Source: Linnemannia schmuckeri (lineage: Eukaryota; Mortierellomycota; Mortierellomycetes; Mortierellales; Mortierellaceae). From it: 64,000 nucleotides of DNA. The notes below the pieces were generated by a model. It did not search any database. It was given only the letters and a program-made list of their open reading frames with translations, and had not been told where the DNA came from. A program made the position numbers and the translations under genes. The stretch's first letter is position 1; every line of letters begins with the position of its first letter. This document shows, one piece after another, positions 10,870 through 19,625 of this stretch. The stretch lies in NCBI GenBank assembly GCA_029449235.1, contig JANATG010000016.1, positions 434,001 through 498,000 of the forward strand. Direction: 5' to 3'.

Positions 10870-11663
10870 CTATCTCCAATGTCTTTTATTTGCTGGAAGA
10901 TAAGATGATGCAAGTGTAATGTAAGCATCCATCTTCACCTTACTTTTGGTTATGAGATGCCGAGGGTTCTCCTTATAAGCTAGGATACCGACGTCCCCAC
11001 CGTAGAAAAACCTAGCTTTTTCGATGGCCTCCCGTTCTGAATACCACGAACCACGTTTCCAAGCTTGATCGGTACTCCATTCGTCCTGCAATCGATCCCA
11101 ATTTGGGAGATTGAGCGACCAACGTCGATCCTTGATGGATTTTATGGTCTTGACCCCAAGATGATAGTAGGCCTTGACATCCTGCTTGGATAAATAACTA
11201 TCTTGAACCTCGGAAGAAGTAGATTCCGGGTAGATATCGAAATGATTACGACGACAGACCAAGCAGAGGCGAAAATCATGCTTTGTTCTCCACCTTCGGC
11301 AAGACTGGCACAACCTTTATTGGGAGGCCATTCTGGGACAGCCAGCGGCAGAGCAGCGTACTTTTGTGGGCTCCAGGAGCGCGATACACTGGCACAGCTT
11401 TCGCATACGAGATAGCTAGCCGCCACTACATAGATCATACGGAGTTTTGTCGTGGCGCCAGGATAGCTTCTTAACGGGTCGCGTGGCATATCGACAGAGC
11501 TGTTCCTCCACCATGTACAATTGTGGTAGTAATTCCAGACATCCAAGCTGGTTACCATCTCATAGAGGGTTCGATTGACCCGAGAAAGACGAGTCAGTTG
11601 AGATGGATAAAGGTAGGAACAGATTTCCAACCATATTTCTATGGGTACACTCAATTCACCCAA
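10870..11663 (-). pseudogene. F-box protein with C-terminal Cys cluster (broken)
   Basis: The minus-strand frame from 11663 begins within an F-box (VPIEIWLEICSYLYPSQLTR, followed by LSRVNRTLYEMV), the Skp1-binding module of SCF ubiquitin ligases. A second frame (11313-10870) has a CQSCRRWRTKHDF...CLVCRRNHF cluster that looks zinc-binding. The two belong together: a one-base shift near 11313-11318 (AATAAAGGTTGTGCC on the minus strand) separates them. No ATG precedes the F-box; its 5' side runs into the 47-bp tandem repeats at 11659-11893. The gene is therefore 5'-truncated and frameshifted. The substrate is unknown. All three copies of the segment carry it. Confidence 0.7.
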
Positions 11664-11893
11664 TGTGGCAGTGAGTATGTGGGCTGTTGTGAATTGTTCA
11701 ATGTACCCAATGTGGCAGTGAACATGGGGACTGTTGAGGATTGTTCAATGCACCCAATGTGGCAGTGAACATGGGGGCTGTTGTGAATTATTCAATGCAC
11801 CCAATGTGGCAGTGAACATGGGGGCTGTTGTGAATTATTCAATGCACCCAATGTGGCAGTGAGCATGGGGGCTGTTAGTCTCGCTGCCATCCC
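11659..11893. repeat. 47-bp tandem repeat, five copies
   Basis: Units start CCCAATGTGGCAGTGA at 11659, 11706, 11753, 11800 and 11847. The first overlaps the truncated 5' end of the F-box frame. The last runs into the TA-flanked element at 11878. Confidence 0.95.
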
Positions 11894-12497
11894 TTCACTT
11901 TTGTGTGGTCAGGATCTCATTTTGAGCCTTCAGGTAGTGAAGGTCTGGGTCGTTATCTGGGGTGGTGAAGTGAAGTGCGAAAATTTTTCTCCCAAAAAGG
12001 AAATAGTCGTGGTATGGGTTGCTCAATGCTGACCTACCCCTTAAATTACCCTCATACTATTGCAAAAAGATGTGATCGATATTGTTGCAAAAGGATGTGG
12101 TCGGTACAGCAGTTGTGACCCCTTAGACTAGCAGTCCTATCCCTTCATAGACATAGTATTTGTAGTGCGCTCAGCTCTCTCGTCTACTCTTTGCCCTTTT
12201 ACACATAACTTGTTGGACGAGAGTATCAACAAGAGTTTCGCTGTCGCGCTGCAGTTTATTATCCCCTCTCCATTGTCAAAACCCTTTCCCTCTGTACTAA
12301 TTGAGGACTTCACAGCGTTCCTACAATTCTGGCCACCGACCCTCCCCCTGAGTAACAATACCACGAAGACTATTTCCTTTTTGGGAGAAAAATTTTCGCA
12401 CTTCACTTCACCACCCAGATATCGACCCAGACCTTCACTACGTAAAGGCTCAGGATGAGATCCTGACCACACAAAAGTGAAGGGATAGCAGCGAGAC
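11878..12497. mobile_element. TA-flanked non-autonomous element with about 135-bp terminal inverted repeats
   Basis: Left arm 11878 to about 12013 (GTCTCGCTGCCATCCCTTCA...) and right arm about 12362-12497 are imperfect inverted copies. TA lies at 11876-11877 and 12498-12499, which fits Tc1/mariner-type transposition. It has no transposase. A solo LTR at 12083-12357 is nested in the middle. Confidence 0.75.
12083..12357 (+). mobile_element. Solo LTR, family 2, nested in the TA-flanked element
   Basis: It starts TGTTGCAAAAGG, ends GAGTAACA and has no coding content. It is homologous to 26483-26867. Its 3' end resembles that of family 1. Flanks are ATAT and ATAC, an imperfect target duplication. 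Confidence 0.65.
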
Positions 12498-12499
12498 TA

Positions 12500-13056
12500 G
12501 GGGGCTGTTGCGAGACTAGGGGGCTGTTGCGAGTTGTTCAATTCGCCTAGGGGTACCTTTTATGGTCAACCCGGGGAAGGCGAAAGTAAAAAGGGTTTAA
12601 GGAACGATGTGTATGCTTAAGTTTCACTCGTGCTCGATGAAACAAGGCTGGGAAGTTTTCTCGAAGGCCACACAAAAATTCAATTCATGCTCTATCGAGA
12701 TTGAGCGGTTCGCGCTGGCACCTCCTGTCCTTCTCGTCTTCGAGTATGGCCACAGGACTCTAAATCACCTTTCAATAAAACTTGTCCAACTGGTAAAAAA
12801 GCAGAGTATATAGAGCCCGTGGCGGTATTTTTTCACAACTGCAACATGACACAGAGTTCGCGGCTGTATTTTTCCACAAGCGGAGTGAGTACGATTGGAC
12901 ATTTTTTTAATGGCCTCTGAGCTAGATTCTCTCACCGAATACTTTAGACCAAAAAAAAAAAAAAAAAAGCGACAAACTCGGGACAGCCGTATTGTGATGC
13001 AGCTGTTAATGGAGCACAAGGCTGTTGCCAGAATCTGAGCACTGCCACATGAAATA
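12500..13056. other. Intergenic, no convincing gene
   Basis: It begins with a tandem CTAGGGGGCTGTTGCGAGA duplication and contains an A-run at 12951-12968. Short frames on both strands have no recognisable product. Confidence 0.5.
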
Positions 13057-13068
13057 GTATATATATAT
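13057..13068 (+). promoter_or_regulatory. TATA-like box of the secreted-protein gene
   Basis: AGTATATATATA lies about 130 bp before the donor of a 5' UTR intron (13189-13300) and upstream of the ATG at 13322. Confidence 0.5.
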
Positions 13069-13321
13069 CATATAGTCCCAGCATATTTCACTCCACACTC
13101 ATCCGATCCTGTCCCCCAAGACTCCTATCAAGCACCTTCACGGATCGCCTCCAGGACCTACACAACTCTCAAACAGACATTTACCCTTGTAAGTCTACAT
13201 TGTATTGGACAGTATTCATGATGTAAGAGTGATTACTCGTACCGACCATGTACAACGTCTTTTTCTGACGCCTGTCTCTCTATACCTTGCACCACAATAG
13301 AAGGACCGCAGTAGCATTAAA

Positions 13322-13678
13322 ATGAAGAGCGCACCTTTGGTCTTGGCTACCCTGGCAATTGCCGCTACTTCGGAAGCCGCTCGTGTCCACGGTAACTGCA
13401 AAATTCAAATCAACAGTTTTGGCAGTAAGGCAATGACTTGCAAAGCCGTCCTCCCCAGCGGAATCACAGTTACCAGAAGTGACACTGTCTCTGGCTCATA
13501 CCCCAAGCTTTGTGCTAAGGATGATTCCATCTGCTGGCAAATGAACGTCAAATCTCCTCCAAACATTGATGTGTTTTACGCCAACACAGTGAGACAAACT
13601 ACCGGGGTTGTTACTGACATGGACAACACCGGTGGCAATATTCTGACCTGGAGAACTTCCTATGATGTTAACTTTTAA
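13322..13678 (+). CDS. Small secreted protein, intact
   Basis: This 118-residue protein begins MKSAPLVLATLAIAATSEAA, a clear signal peptide with a likely cut near residue 19-20. The mature part has four cysteines (NCKIQ, MTCKAV, KLCAKD, ICWQM) and ends in TSYDVNF. A predicted 112-bp intron (donor 13189, acceptor 13300) lies in the 5' UTR, so this reads as a properly transcribed gene. I do not recognise the family; it could be an effector-like or wall protein. It is the only gene in the segment that is whole in all three copies (also 45278-45634 minus and 61393-61749 plus), with identical translations. Confidence 0.8.
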   Translation: MKSAPLVLATLAIAATSEAARVHGNCKIQINSFGSKAMTCKAVLPSGITVTRSDTVSGSYPKLCAKDDSICWQMNVKSPPNIDVFYANTVRQTTGVVTDMDNTGGNILTWRTSYDVNF

Positions 13679-13900
13679 TTAAAGGGGCTTAATAGCCAGT
13701 CGAATCTTGGTCATTCTCAGTCATATAAAGTCAACTATCTGACTTGCGTATTGTATCCTTATTTATGCGTATTGTGAATCCGATAGTGGGTGATCCGGCT
13801 GCCTATTTTTTGTTGGCGGTGAACAAAGGTTGAAGGGGGGGGAGGAGTATACTCTTGTGGGAATAGAGCGATGTGAAATCTGGATGTCCAAAGAGGGGTA

Positions 13901-14200
13901 TAATGGGTTACGAAGACGACGAAGGAAGTCTTACGTCCATTATCCGAGCAGACGAGCCGTGTCTGTGCCCTCCCAACCCCCCCTTAGTTTAGTTTAGTTT
14001 TCTTTTCTTTTCTTTTCTTTTCTTTTCCTTCGTGCTCGACCTGAGAGATAGTGTGCAGAGATCGATGCATGTTTCTTTTTATTTTCTCTTTTTTAGTTTA
14101 GTTTCTCGAGTGCAACCAATAGAAGATTGATTACACAGAGATGGCTCGTCTGCTCGGATAATGGACGTAAGACTTCCTTCGTCGTCTTCGTAACCCATTA
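13901..14200. mobile_element. MITE, TA-flanked, with about 65-bp terminal inverted repeats
   Basis: Outer ends TAATGGGTTACGAAGACGAC and its inverted copy (ending 14200) are flanked by TA at 13899-13900 and 14201-14202. The centre holds a (TTTTC)n tract. Length is 300 bp, with no coding content. It fits a Tc1/mariner-type MITE. Confidence 0.85.
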
Positions 14201-14402
14201 TATTACCTTGTAAACGAACAAGTGTCTGCAGCGCCATACTTATTTTTATGAGCACAAACACTTGATGAGGATCACAGTCCATGCGATTGCATGCTTAGTT
14301 TGCGTACAAAGACCTTAATGAAGTGAAATAGGTGAACAATAACAGAAGAAAGTGTGTGATATTACAACGAGCCCAAAATCTACAAATATGCTTGGGTGAC
14401 GA

Positions 14403-14966
14403 CTATCGTGTTCCAAAGAGAAACCCAACAGCAGTTGCGACAACAAGGATGGTGACACCAGTAAACACCTTGAAAGAACCACCGAAACTTGCAGCAGCGG
14501 CATTGCTCATTGCCATCATAGGAACGTATGTAACCGTCGCCGCAGGTATGCCAATCATACGTTTACCAGTCGGGATACGAGGGATAAAATAAGTGGTCGT
14601 AGGCACAGTAAGAGGAGCGGGACAGACTGCGGTCTTGTAGCGTGGATCAGAAAGACTTGCATACAGGTTGCCGGTACCCATACCCAAAATGCCGCAGATA
14701 TCGCGGCGCATGCAGTATCGAAGCCAATTACTGTTTATGGTCAATGGGCAGAAGCAAGCCTCTTGCTGGGGCGACATTGTTGAGGTTGTCGGTAGGTGCG
14801 TCAAGTCAAGGATGGTGAAGGTACAAGTCGGGGAGAGTCTTTTAGCAGCAGTAACAACGCAGGCGTCACATTTATCCTGCCTTTAAGCCGAGACGCCGAT
14901 GGTGATGTAGCTGAGAGCGGCGAAAATGAGGGTCAAAAGAGACAAGATTGTTGTGTAGAATTGCAT
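14403..14966 (-). pseudogene. Secreted, anchored Cys-rich protein with an early stop
   Basis: An ATG at 14964-14966 starts a signal peptide (MQFYTTILSLLTLIFAALSY) that ends at an in-frame TAA (14883-14885). The same frame continues without shift through RQDKCDACVVTAAKRLSPTC, EACFCPLTINSNWLRYC and RRDICGIL to a hydrophobic C-terminal segment (VFTGVTILVVATAVGFLF) at 14403. Signal peptide, about eight cysteines and a hydrophobic tail suggest a GPI-anchored or membrane surface protein of about 187 residues. The Cys spacing is loosely CFEM-like, but I would not assign it. The stop could be a CAA to TAA change. All copies share it. Readthrough, or a second start downstream without the signal peptide, is possible. 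Confidence 0.6.
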
Positions 14967-15233
14967 GTCTGCGTTGTTTTTTTGTGGGCGTTGAAAGGGA
15001 GACAGAGATGTTTGAGAATATGGATAGTGTAGACAGAGTTGTAGCACTTGATTTATGAATATGGGATACTGTTGAAAATATTTGTGAGTAAAAAAATTTC
15101 TCGTGTGGATGTCCCCATTGTATCTTGAAAGTCTGAGATGCAAATAAAAAGTTGGAATGTACACCTTGCAGGCCGTATTTTTGGATGCGGCTTGTTTCTG
15201 TGCCATATGCTAGTCCTTTTCAATTTTTTACAG

Positions 15234-15352
15234 GTGAACAAGGCGACGACAGCCTGCCCTGTAATTCTAATGAAGCAAGGATTGAAAGAGCCGACATCGA
15301 AGGATCAAGAAGAAACGTCGCTATGAACGCTTGGCTGCCACAAGCCAGTTAT
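15234..15352 (-). repeat. 28S-derived short retroposon (copy 2)
   Basis: Minus strand: ATAACTGGCTTGTGGCAGCC head, then GATGTCGGCTCTTTCAATCC and a body ending near TTGTTCAC. The 28S-like head is about 70 bp. Confidence 0.85.
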
Positions 15353-15529
15353 TCATCTTCTGTGTATGTCTTGTGCTTGGGAAGACTTTTCGATCGCATG
15401 TGCTACGCTTGGGAGGATTTCATTGTCGCGTATCCTGTGCAATCAGGAGTAGCTCCCCAACGTACCATCGGCTGGAGGCGGTTACTCTAATGATGCTTAA
15501 GAGATATGGTAGGGAGAACGAGCATAAAA

Positions 15530-15579
15530 GGGTCAAAAAGCAACGTCGCTATGAACGCTTGGCTGCCACAGGCCAGTTG
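15530..15579 (-). repeat. 28S-derived head fragment (copy 3)
   Basis: Minus strand: ACAACTGGCCTGTGGCAGCC head, truncated after TTTTTGACCC. Confidence 0.85.
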
Positions 15580-15910
15580 TCATCCCTTCCGTTTCTCTCA
15601 GACGGAGGAAAGATTGTAAATGTCGCGTCCCAAACAAGGTTCATAGAAACGCTTCTACAATCACGTGACATCAGCGATCCCTTAATCTCTTGCTCACTCT
15701 CCTGTTTTTTTCCAGTACCCTTTCTTTTTCGGCATCCCTTGAATTTTGTGTCATCCCTTTCTGTTGTCCCTGATATTGTCCCTTCGCTCTTCTCCCTCCC
15801 TCTTCTCTCGCTCTCTTCCCTCGTCGCTCTTTTCCCTTGGTCTCCTTGCAAGAGGATTGGAACGCTAATACGTCATCTTGACAATGGCAATGGCCTTCTC
15901 TATAGAGGAA

Positions 15911-15969
15911 CCAACATCGAAGGATCAAAAAGCAACGCCGCTTTGAACGTTTGGCTGCCACAGGCCAGA
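15911..15969 (-). repeat. 28S-derived head fragment (copy 4)
   Basis: Minus strand: CTGGCCTGTGGCAGCCAAAC through CCTTCGATGTTGG. The region between copies 3 and 4 is C/T-rich and has no gene. Confidence 0.8.
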
Positions 15970-16232
15970 ACAAGAGACCTGCATGAATTTTAAGGGAGAT
16001 GCCGAGAGCACTAACAAGCTAGCGTGAATTTTAAGGGATTGTGAGAAGAGAGATCCAGTCCTTTTTCTCTCATGGACTAAAAAAAGTATGCACACCCCTG
16101 ACATCTCTTCCTTTCAAGGGCCGCATGTTGTACACCTTCATCTCGCTGTCCCTTAGAATTCATGCTGGTGTTTCCATGCTCCGAGTTGATTTGACGCTGT
16201 AAAAAATGATTCACGAAGAGAAGGATTATCAC

Positions 16233-16240
16233 ATATATAA
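16233..16240 (+). promoter_or_regulatory. TATA box of the 8-cysteine gene
   Basis: ATATATAA sits about 100 bp before the predicted first donor (GTAAGT at 16343). This promoter is also present in copy B, where the coding part is missing. Confidence 0.55.
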
Positions 16241-16549
16241 ATGAGTCGAGTCGCCCCTCAAACTATTGGAATCCAAACTTAACTACCACTCTGCTCAGTA
16301 CTCGCACCTCGCTCGCAAGAACCTCAGCTCTTTCCTTTAAAAGTAAGTAGATATTACAGTTTTCATCTGTATTTGCCAGTAATATACTTCTAAAGTATCC
16401 CAGGCTTACTCTTCTTCACTGCTGTACTCTTCCATCGCTCCTTTCCCATAGCTATCATAAGGATCTCCCTCACCCTCACCAGTTTCGAAGTTTTGCATTT
16501 CACCCCAGACCCGTAACAAAAACTGTCGTCAAAGCCCTGCCTTTTGAAC

Positions 16550-16768
16550 ATGCAGTTTAAATACGGTTTTATCCTACTGGTTGTCTTGGCTTTCGTTGCG
16601 GTTGCTTCTGCTGCCAACCCGAAATGTACTGCGTGTTTCAAAGCGTGTGACACCGCTTTCAAGACTTGTGTGGCGAAAGCTAGAAACCCTGCGGCTGTGA
16701 AAGCCTGCTTCAACAAGAAGTGCTTGGATGAGTGTAGCGCGAAATCTTGCCAAAATACTGGAGCATAG
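16550..16768 (+). CDS. Secreted 8-cysteine peptide
   Basis: The 72-residue product starts at the ATG at 16550 (MQFKYGFILLVVLAFVAVAS, a strong signal peptide, cut likely after VASA). The mature part of about 50 residues has eight cysteines spaced C-x2-C-x3-C-x6-C-x12-C-x4-C-x3-C-x4-C, rich in Lys and Ala. A 5' UTR intron is predicted from GTAAGT at 16343 to an AG near 16508 or 16534. The homology to copy B stops at 16340, two bases before that donor, so only the promoter and first leader exon were copied in B. The compact fold suggests an extracellular disulfide-rich peptide; the role is unknown. Confidence 0.7.
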   Translation: MQFKYGFILLVVLAFVAVASAANPKCTACFKACDTAFKTCVAKARNPAAVKACFNKKCLDECSAKSCQNTGA

Positions 16769-16836
16769 CAAGAAAGTTTGCAATGGAAAGCACCATAATG
16801 GGCAGAGATGAGCAACCAACTCCTTTCTGTTGCTAT

Positions 16837-17164
16837 TGTTCCACAGGGGAGGGTTCGCGGTAGAATTATAGGAACGCTGTCAGTTCCACAATCGGTTCTA
16901 CAAAACTGGACTCTATGCGATGCAGATGCTATCCGTTAGTCCAGTGTCTATACAGTAAAGGAGACCATGTATTATTGTTATCTCTTAGGAAGGATTTGTT
17001 ACCTATGCGATGCAGATGCTATCCGTTAGTCCAGTGTCTATCTAGTAAAGGAGACAAAGAACAACGAACAGCTTCTACCTCATATAAATACTACTCTAGA
17101 AGAACGATCGGCTACACACTACTATGACGTCATCATTCCGGAGGTTGCCACCAAATTTGTAACA
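16837..17164 (-). mobile_element. Solo LTR, family 1, inverted copy
   Basis: It is the inverted counterpart of 7411-7746, starting TGTTACAAATTTGG on the minus strand at 17164. The inner duplication of the CTATGCGATGCAGATGCTAT block is present. Flanks (CTAT and ATAT) match only partly. Confidence 0.75.
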
Positions 17165-18350
17165 ATATCAAGCGCAGTCGACGCCCACCCGCAGCCTCCC
17201 TATGATGTCTCTCTACCAGGCTCACGATGGAAGATACGGATTATATTCCACCGGCTCCGGACTCATATAGCTCAAAAGAAACAATCGTTTATTTAGGGGC
17301 AGTTTTCTGGATTTTCGACGAAATGGAGTTAAAGATAACACATGTACGGTCCTTACAATTGGAAAGATAACGTTTAAAAAACAGGTTTTTATATGATTAC
17401 TTCCGAAGGCTCCTGGATTTATTAATAGCGCATACGTAGTCCTGATCGAACGGATAATTCATTTTGACCCATTTTCATTTTATTCTGAGCCTGGAATACT
17501 GATGCAACGATCTGACAGGACTTGGGAAAGGGTGTATGCTTTTCGATGTGTTTTATTATGAAAGTATAGAAAAAGAGAGAAGAGTATGCAGAGGAACTAG
17601 GGCAGGAAGCAGGGGACAGGAAACAGGTGGGGTGTAGGTGAAGTTGCAGACTGAGGAACAGGACAAGGGAACAAAGGGTCTATTTATGCTAAGGACAGGA
17701 TGAACAGAAGGAACCAAGATGGCGCTTGGATCTTGTACGGGGCTTGGGATGTTAGACAGGGCTTGGAATGTCAGACAGGGCTTGGAACATGAGGCGGGGC
17801 TTGGGATCTTGGATGAGGCTTGGGATCTTGGATGGGGCTTGGGATATCCAGTTGGTGGCGGACATCACATGATGGGCGAATCCAAAATCCATGGCGCGTT
17901 CAACGGAACTAGGACAAAACCAATGTACGCTTTAACCTGGCAACCTGGGGCCTGGCGGCCTTGGGACAAAACGTGATATTTAGGGCAAAACGTGGCAGAA
18001 TGGCAACGAGCAAAAGAGCCACCGCGTTTCCTCCTTTTTCTACTAGAGCAGCAACTGCGTGGGACGATCTACGATGAGGTAAAATTCGGCGTGAAGCGCT
18101 GAATTTTTGTAACATCATCTATCTAAGCCACTTAAATTGGTAAGGGCGTTTGAAAAAAAAATCATATCGCTCCCCATTTCAGGCTCACTCTGTTTCCAGT
18201 AAGTTACTCACTGTGCCCCTTACTGAATAAAAGCCATATCAACATAATTATTTTTTCACTGATCATCACTCATGCTCTGTATTAAATGTCGCTCTCCATT
18301 CAGACTGTGTCATAATGGGTCACAGAGATATGATTCTTTTTCGTGCCCTC
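17165..18350. other. Intergenic; minisatellite at 17737-17850
   Basis: 17737-17850 has about six units of a GGGCTTGGGATCTTGGATGA-like 20-bp repeat. The rest shows no convincing gene; an in-frame stretch (17719-17976) is created by the repeat. Confidence 0.6.
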
Positions 18351-18372
18351 CAACTATCTCTCCACTTTGAGA

Positions 18373-18872
18373 TGTCTCGTGGACGGCGATTCTATCTCGA
18401 AATCATTCAAGCTAACTCCACCGTCGACGGAGATTATTGAGCTAAACATGGTCGAAGATCTTCGAGCATCAAGCCGGTTTGGTTTAAGGATGTAGAGGCA
18501 CAGGATCTCACTCTGTGGTCTGTCTCGATTCCTATCCCTGATAATGACGACGATGACGACGAGATCCCCATCTACATCAACAATATACCCAAGGACGACA
18601 AGAAGAAACTCAAAGCAACTCGTGGACTGCACCGTGTCTTTGGCGATGAGGCTGCAAAAAACATGCTCCACGTCACAGTCCAACGACCACCGCCAGGCAA
18701 TGCAGACCTGCTTCTCACGGTCAATCATGCCCCGCATATTTGTTCTTTCTTGCAACTCTAACTCCCACGCTACATTGCTCCGACATAGTTCATACTCCTG
18801 TCCTTGCTCGAGCCACAACGCCACTCCTTAGTCATCTCTCAGACAGTTCTCGTCCCGGCACGCCACTGTCAG
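18373..18872 (+). pseudogene. Crinkler (CRN) N-terminal header, broken
   Basis: The plus-strand sequence CLVDGDSISKSFKL is followed, after a frame break near 18490-18500, by DVEAQDLTLWSVSIPIPD, then KKLKATRGLHRVFG and MLHVTVQRPPPG. A later stretch reads SRPGTPLSG and ends at a GT donor (18873). These are the ordered marks of the ubiquitin-like header of Crinkler-type proteins, which are widespread in Mucoromycota. At least one indel and a stop (TFLQL end near 18762) break it, and no C-terminal effector domain follows. It is a remnant, with no inferred activity. Confidence 0.65.
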
Positions 18873-19021
18873 GTAAGATTGACGAATATACCTCAGAACT
18901 GCACTAAATGGACCTTCTTTGTGATTTATTTCATTTGCTCTGTATTCGGGCGATGTCGAGGTACGTGACTAGCAAGACTGGAATGGTGTCAACCAACTCC
19001 TCGGCAGTTGGTGAAATGTCC

Positions 19022-19466
19022 TCAGACTACAGTCCTTAAACTCCTTAGGCGTGAATAAAACTTGCTCTCCATATCCCTGAGTACTTCCACCCATGGCGTA
19101 ACTATGACTCCAAACATCTCGTCGAGCTTAGTTTTAGTTCTCTTGTAAGGGGCAGTATCTCCTGGTACCGACTTGAACCAAAAAAACTCTGTGTGTGTTG
19201 TCCGACCGCGCCGATTCCCATGTTTGCATGAGATGTCATATTGATGGGCTACTAAGATTTCATGCATGATCTTCTCCAACAAGTATACAAAATCAAGAGG
19301 GTTGATATCATGCTCGGTCGAGCCCAGAAGTTTCTGGAACGTGATCTCTCCAGGCGAAGCCTTAAATGACTTCAATCCGACCTTGCAATGGCACCTGCCA
19401 ATCTCAAGGATGCGTTCTGCAAGTTTTCCTGAATAACCGATTTTGAACCCAACTCTTGAATCGAAG
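19022..19466 (-). CDS. Unrecognised exon, minus strand
   Basis: An open minus-strand frame runs from an AG acceptor-like site near 19466 to a stop at 19022, giving about 148 residues (phrases: VGFKIGYSGKLAERILEIG, FVYLLEKIMHEILVAHQYD, RTKTKLDEMFGVIVTPWVEV). It looks like genuine protein rather than a repeat. No domain is recognised and the first exon is not found, so it may be a gene fragment. Confidence 0.35.
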
Positions 19467-19625
19467 TCTTTGGGAATCAGAGTAAATAATTATATTAGAA
19501 CCCACACACTGCATTTATAAGCCGCGCTGTGTCTGTATTTAAAAACTCAATTCAATGATGATACGGTACCTTGAATCAAACGCACATTAGCCATATCATG
19601 TTAATTGCATTCCATTATGTAAACA

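Larger units (their letters stand above)
3875..16340 (+). repeat. Segmental duplication, copy A
   Basis: Bases 3875-15929 recur at 51945-64000 in the same orientation at a constant offset of 48071 (copy C, cut by the window end). Bases 8466-16340 recur inverted at 42616-50490 (copy B; coordinates sum to 58956). The constant offset and sum mean no net indels apart from one extra T at the left edge of C. Copy A is the only one with the Crypton first exon and the complete 8-cysteine gene at its right edge. Its left edge is a TAAATATAATA(T)n stretch just before a splice acceptor. Its right edge, relative to B, is CCTTTAA at 16334-16340. Confidence 0.97.

Noticed and set aside
12607..13019. Short frames on both strands
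   Set aside because: No signal peptide, domain or splicing signals; not better than chance.
15331..15993. 220-codon plus-strand frame (also in B and C)
   Set aside because: It runs through opposite strands of 28S-derived repeats and a C/T tract; no protein character.
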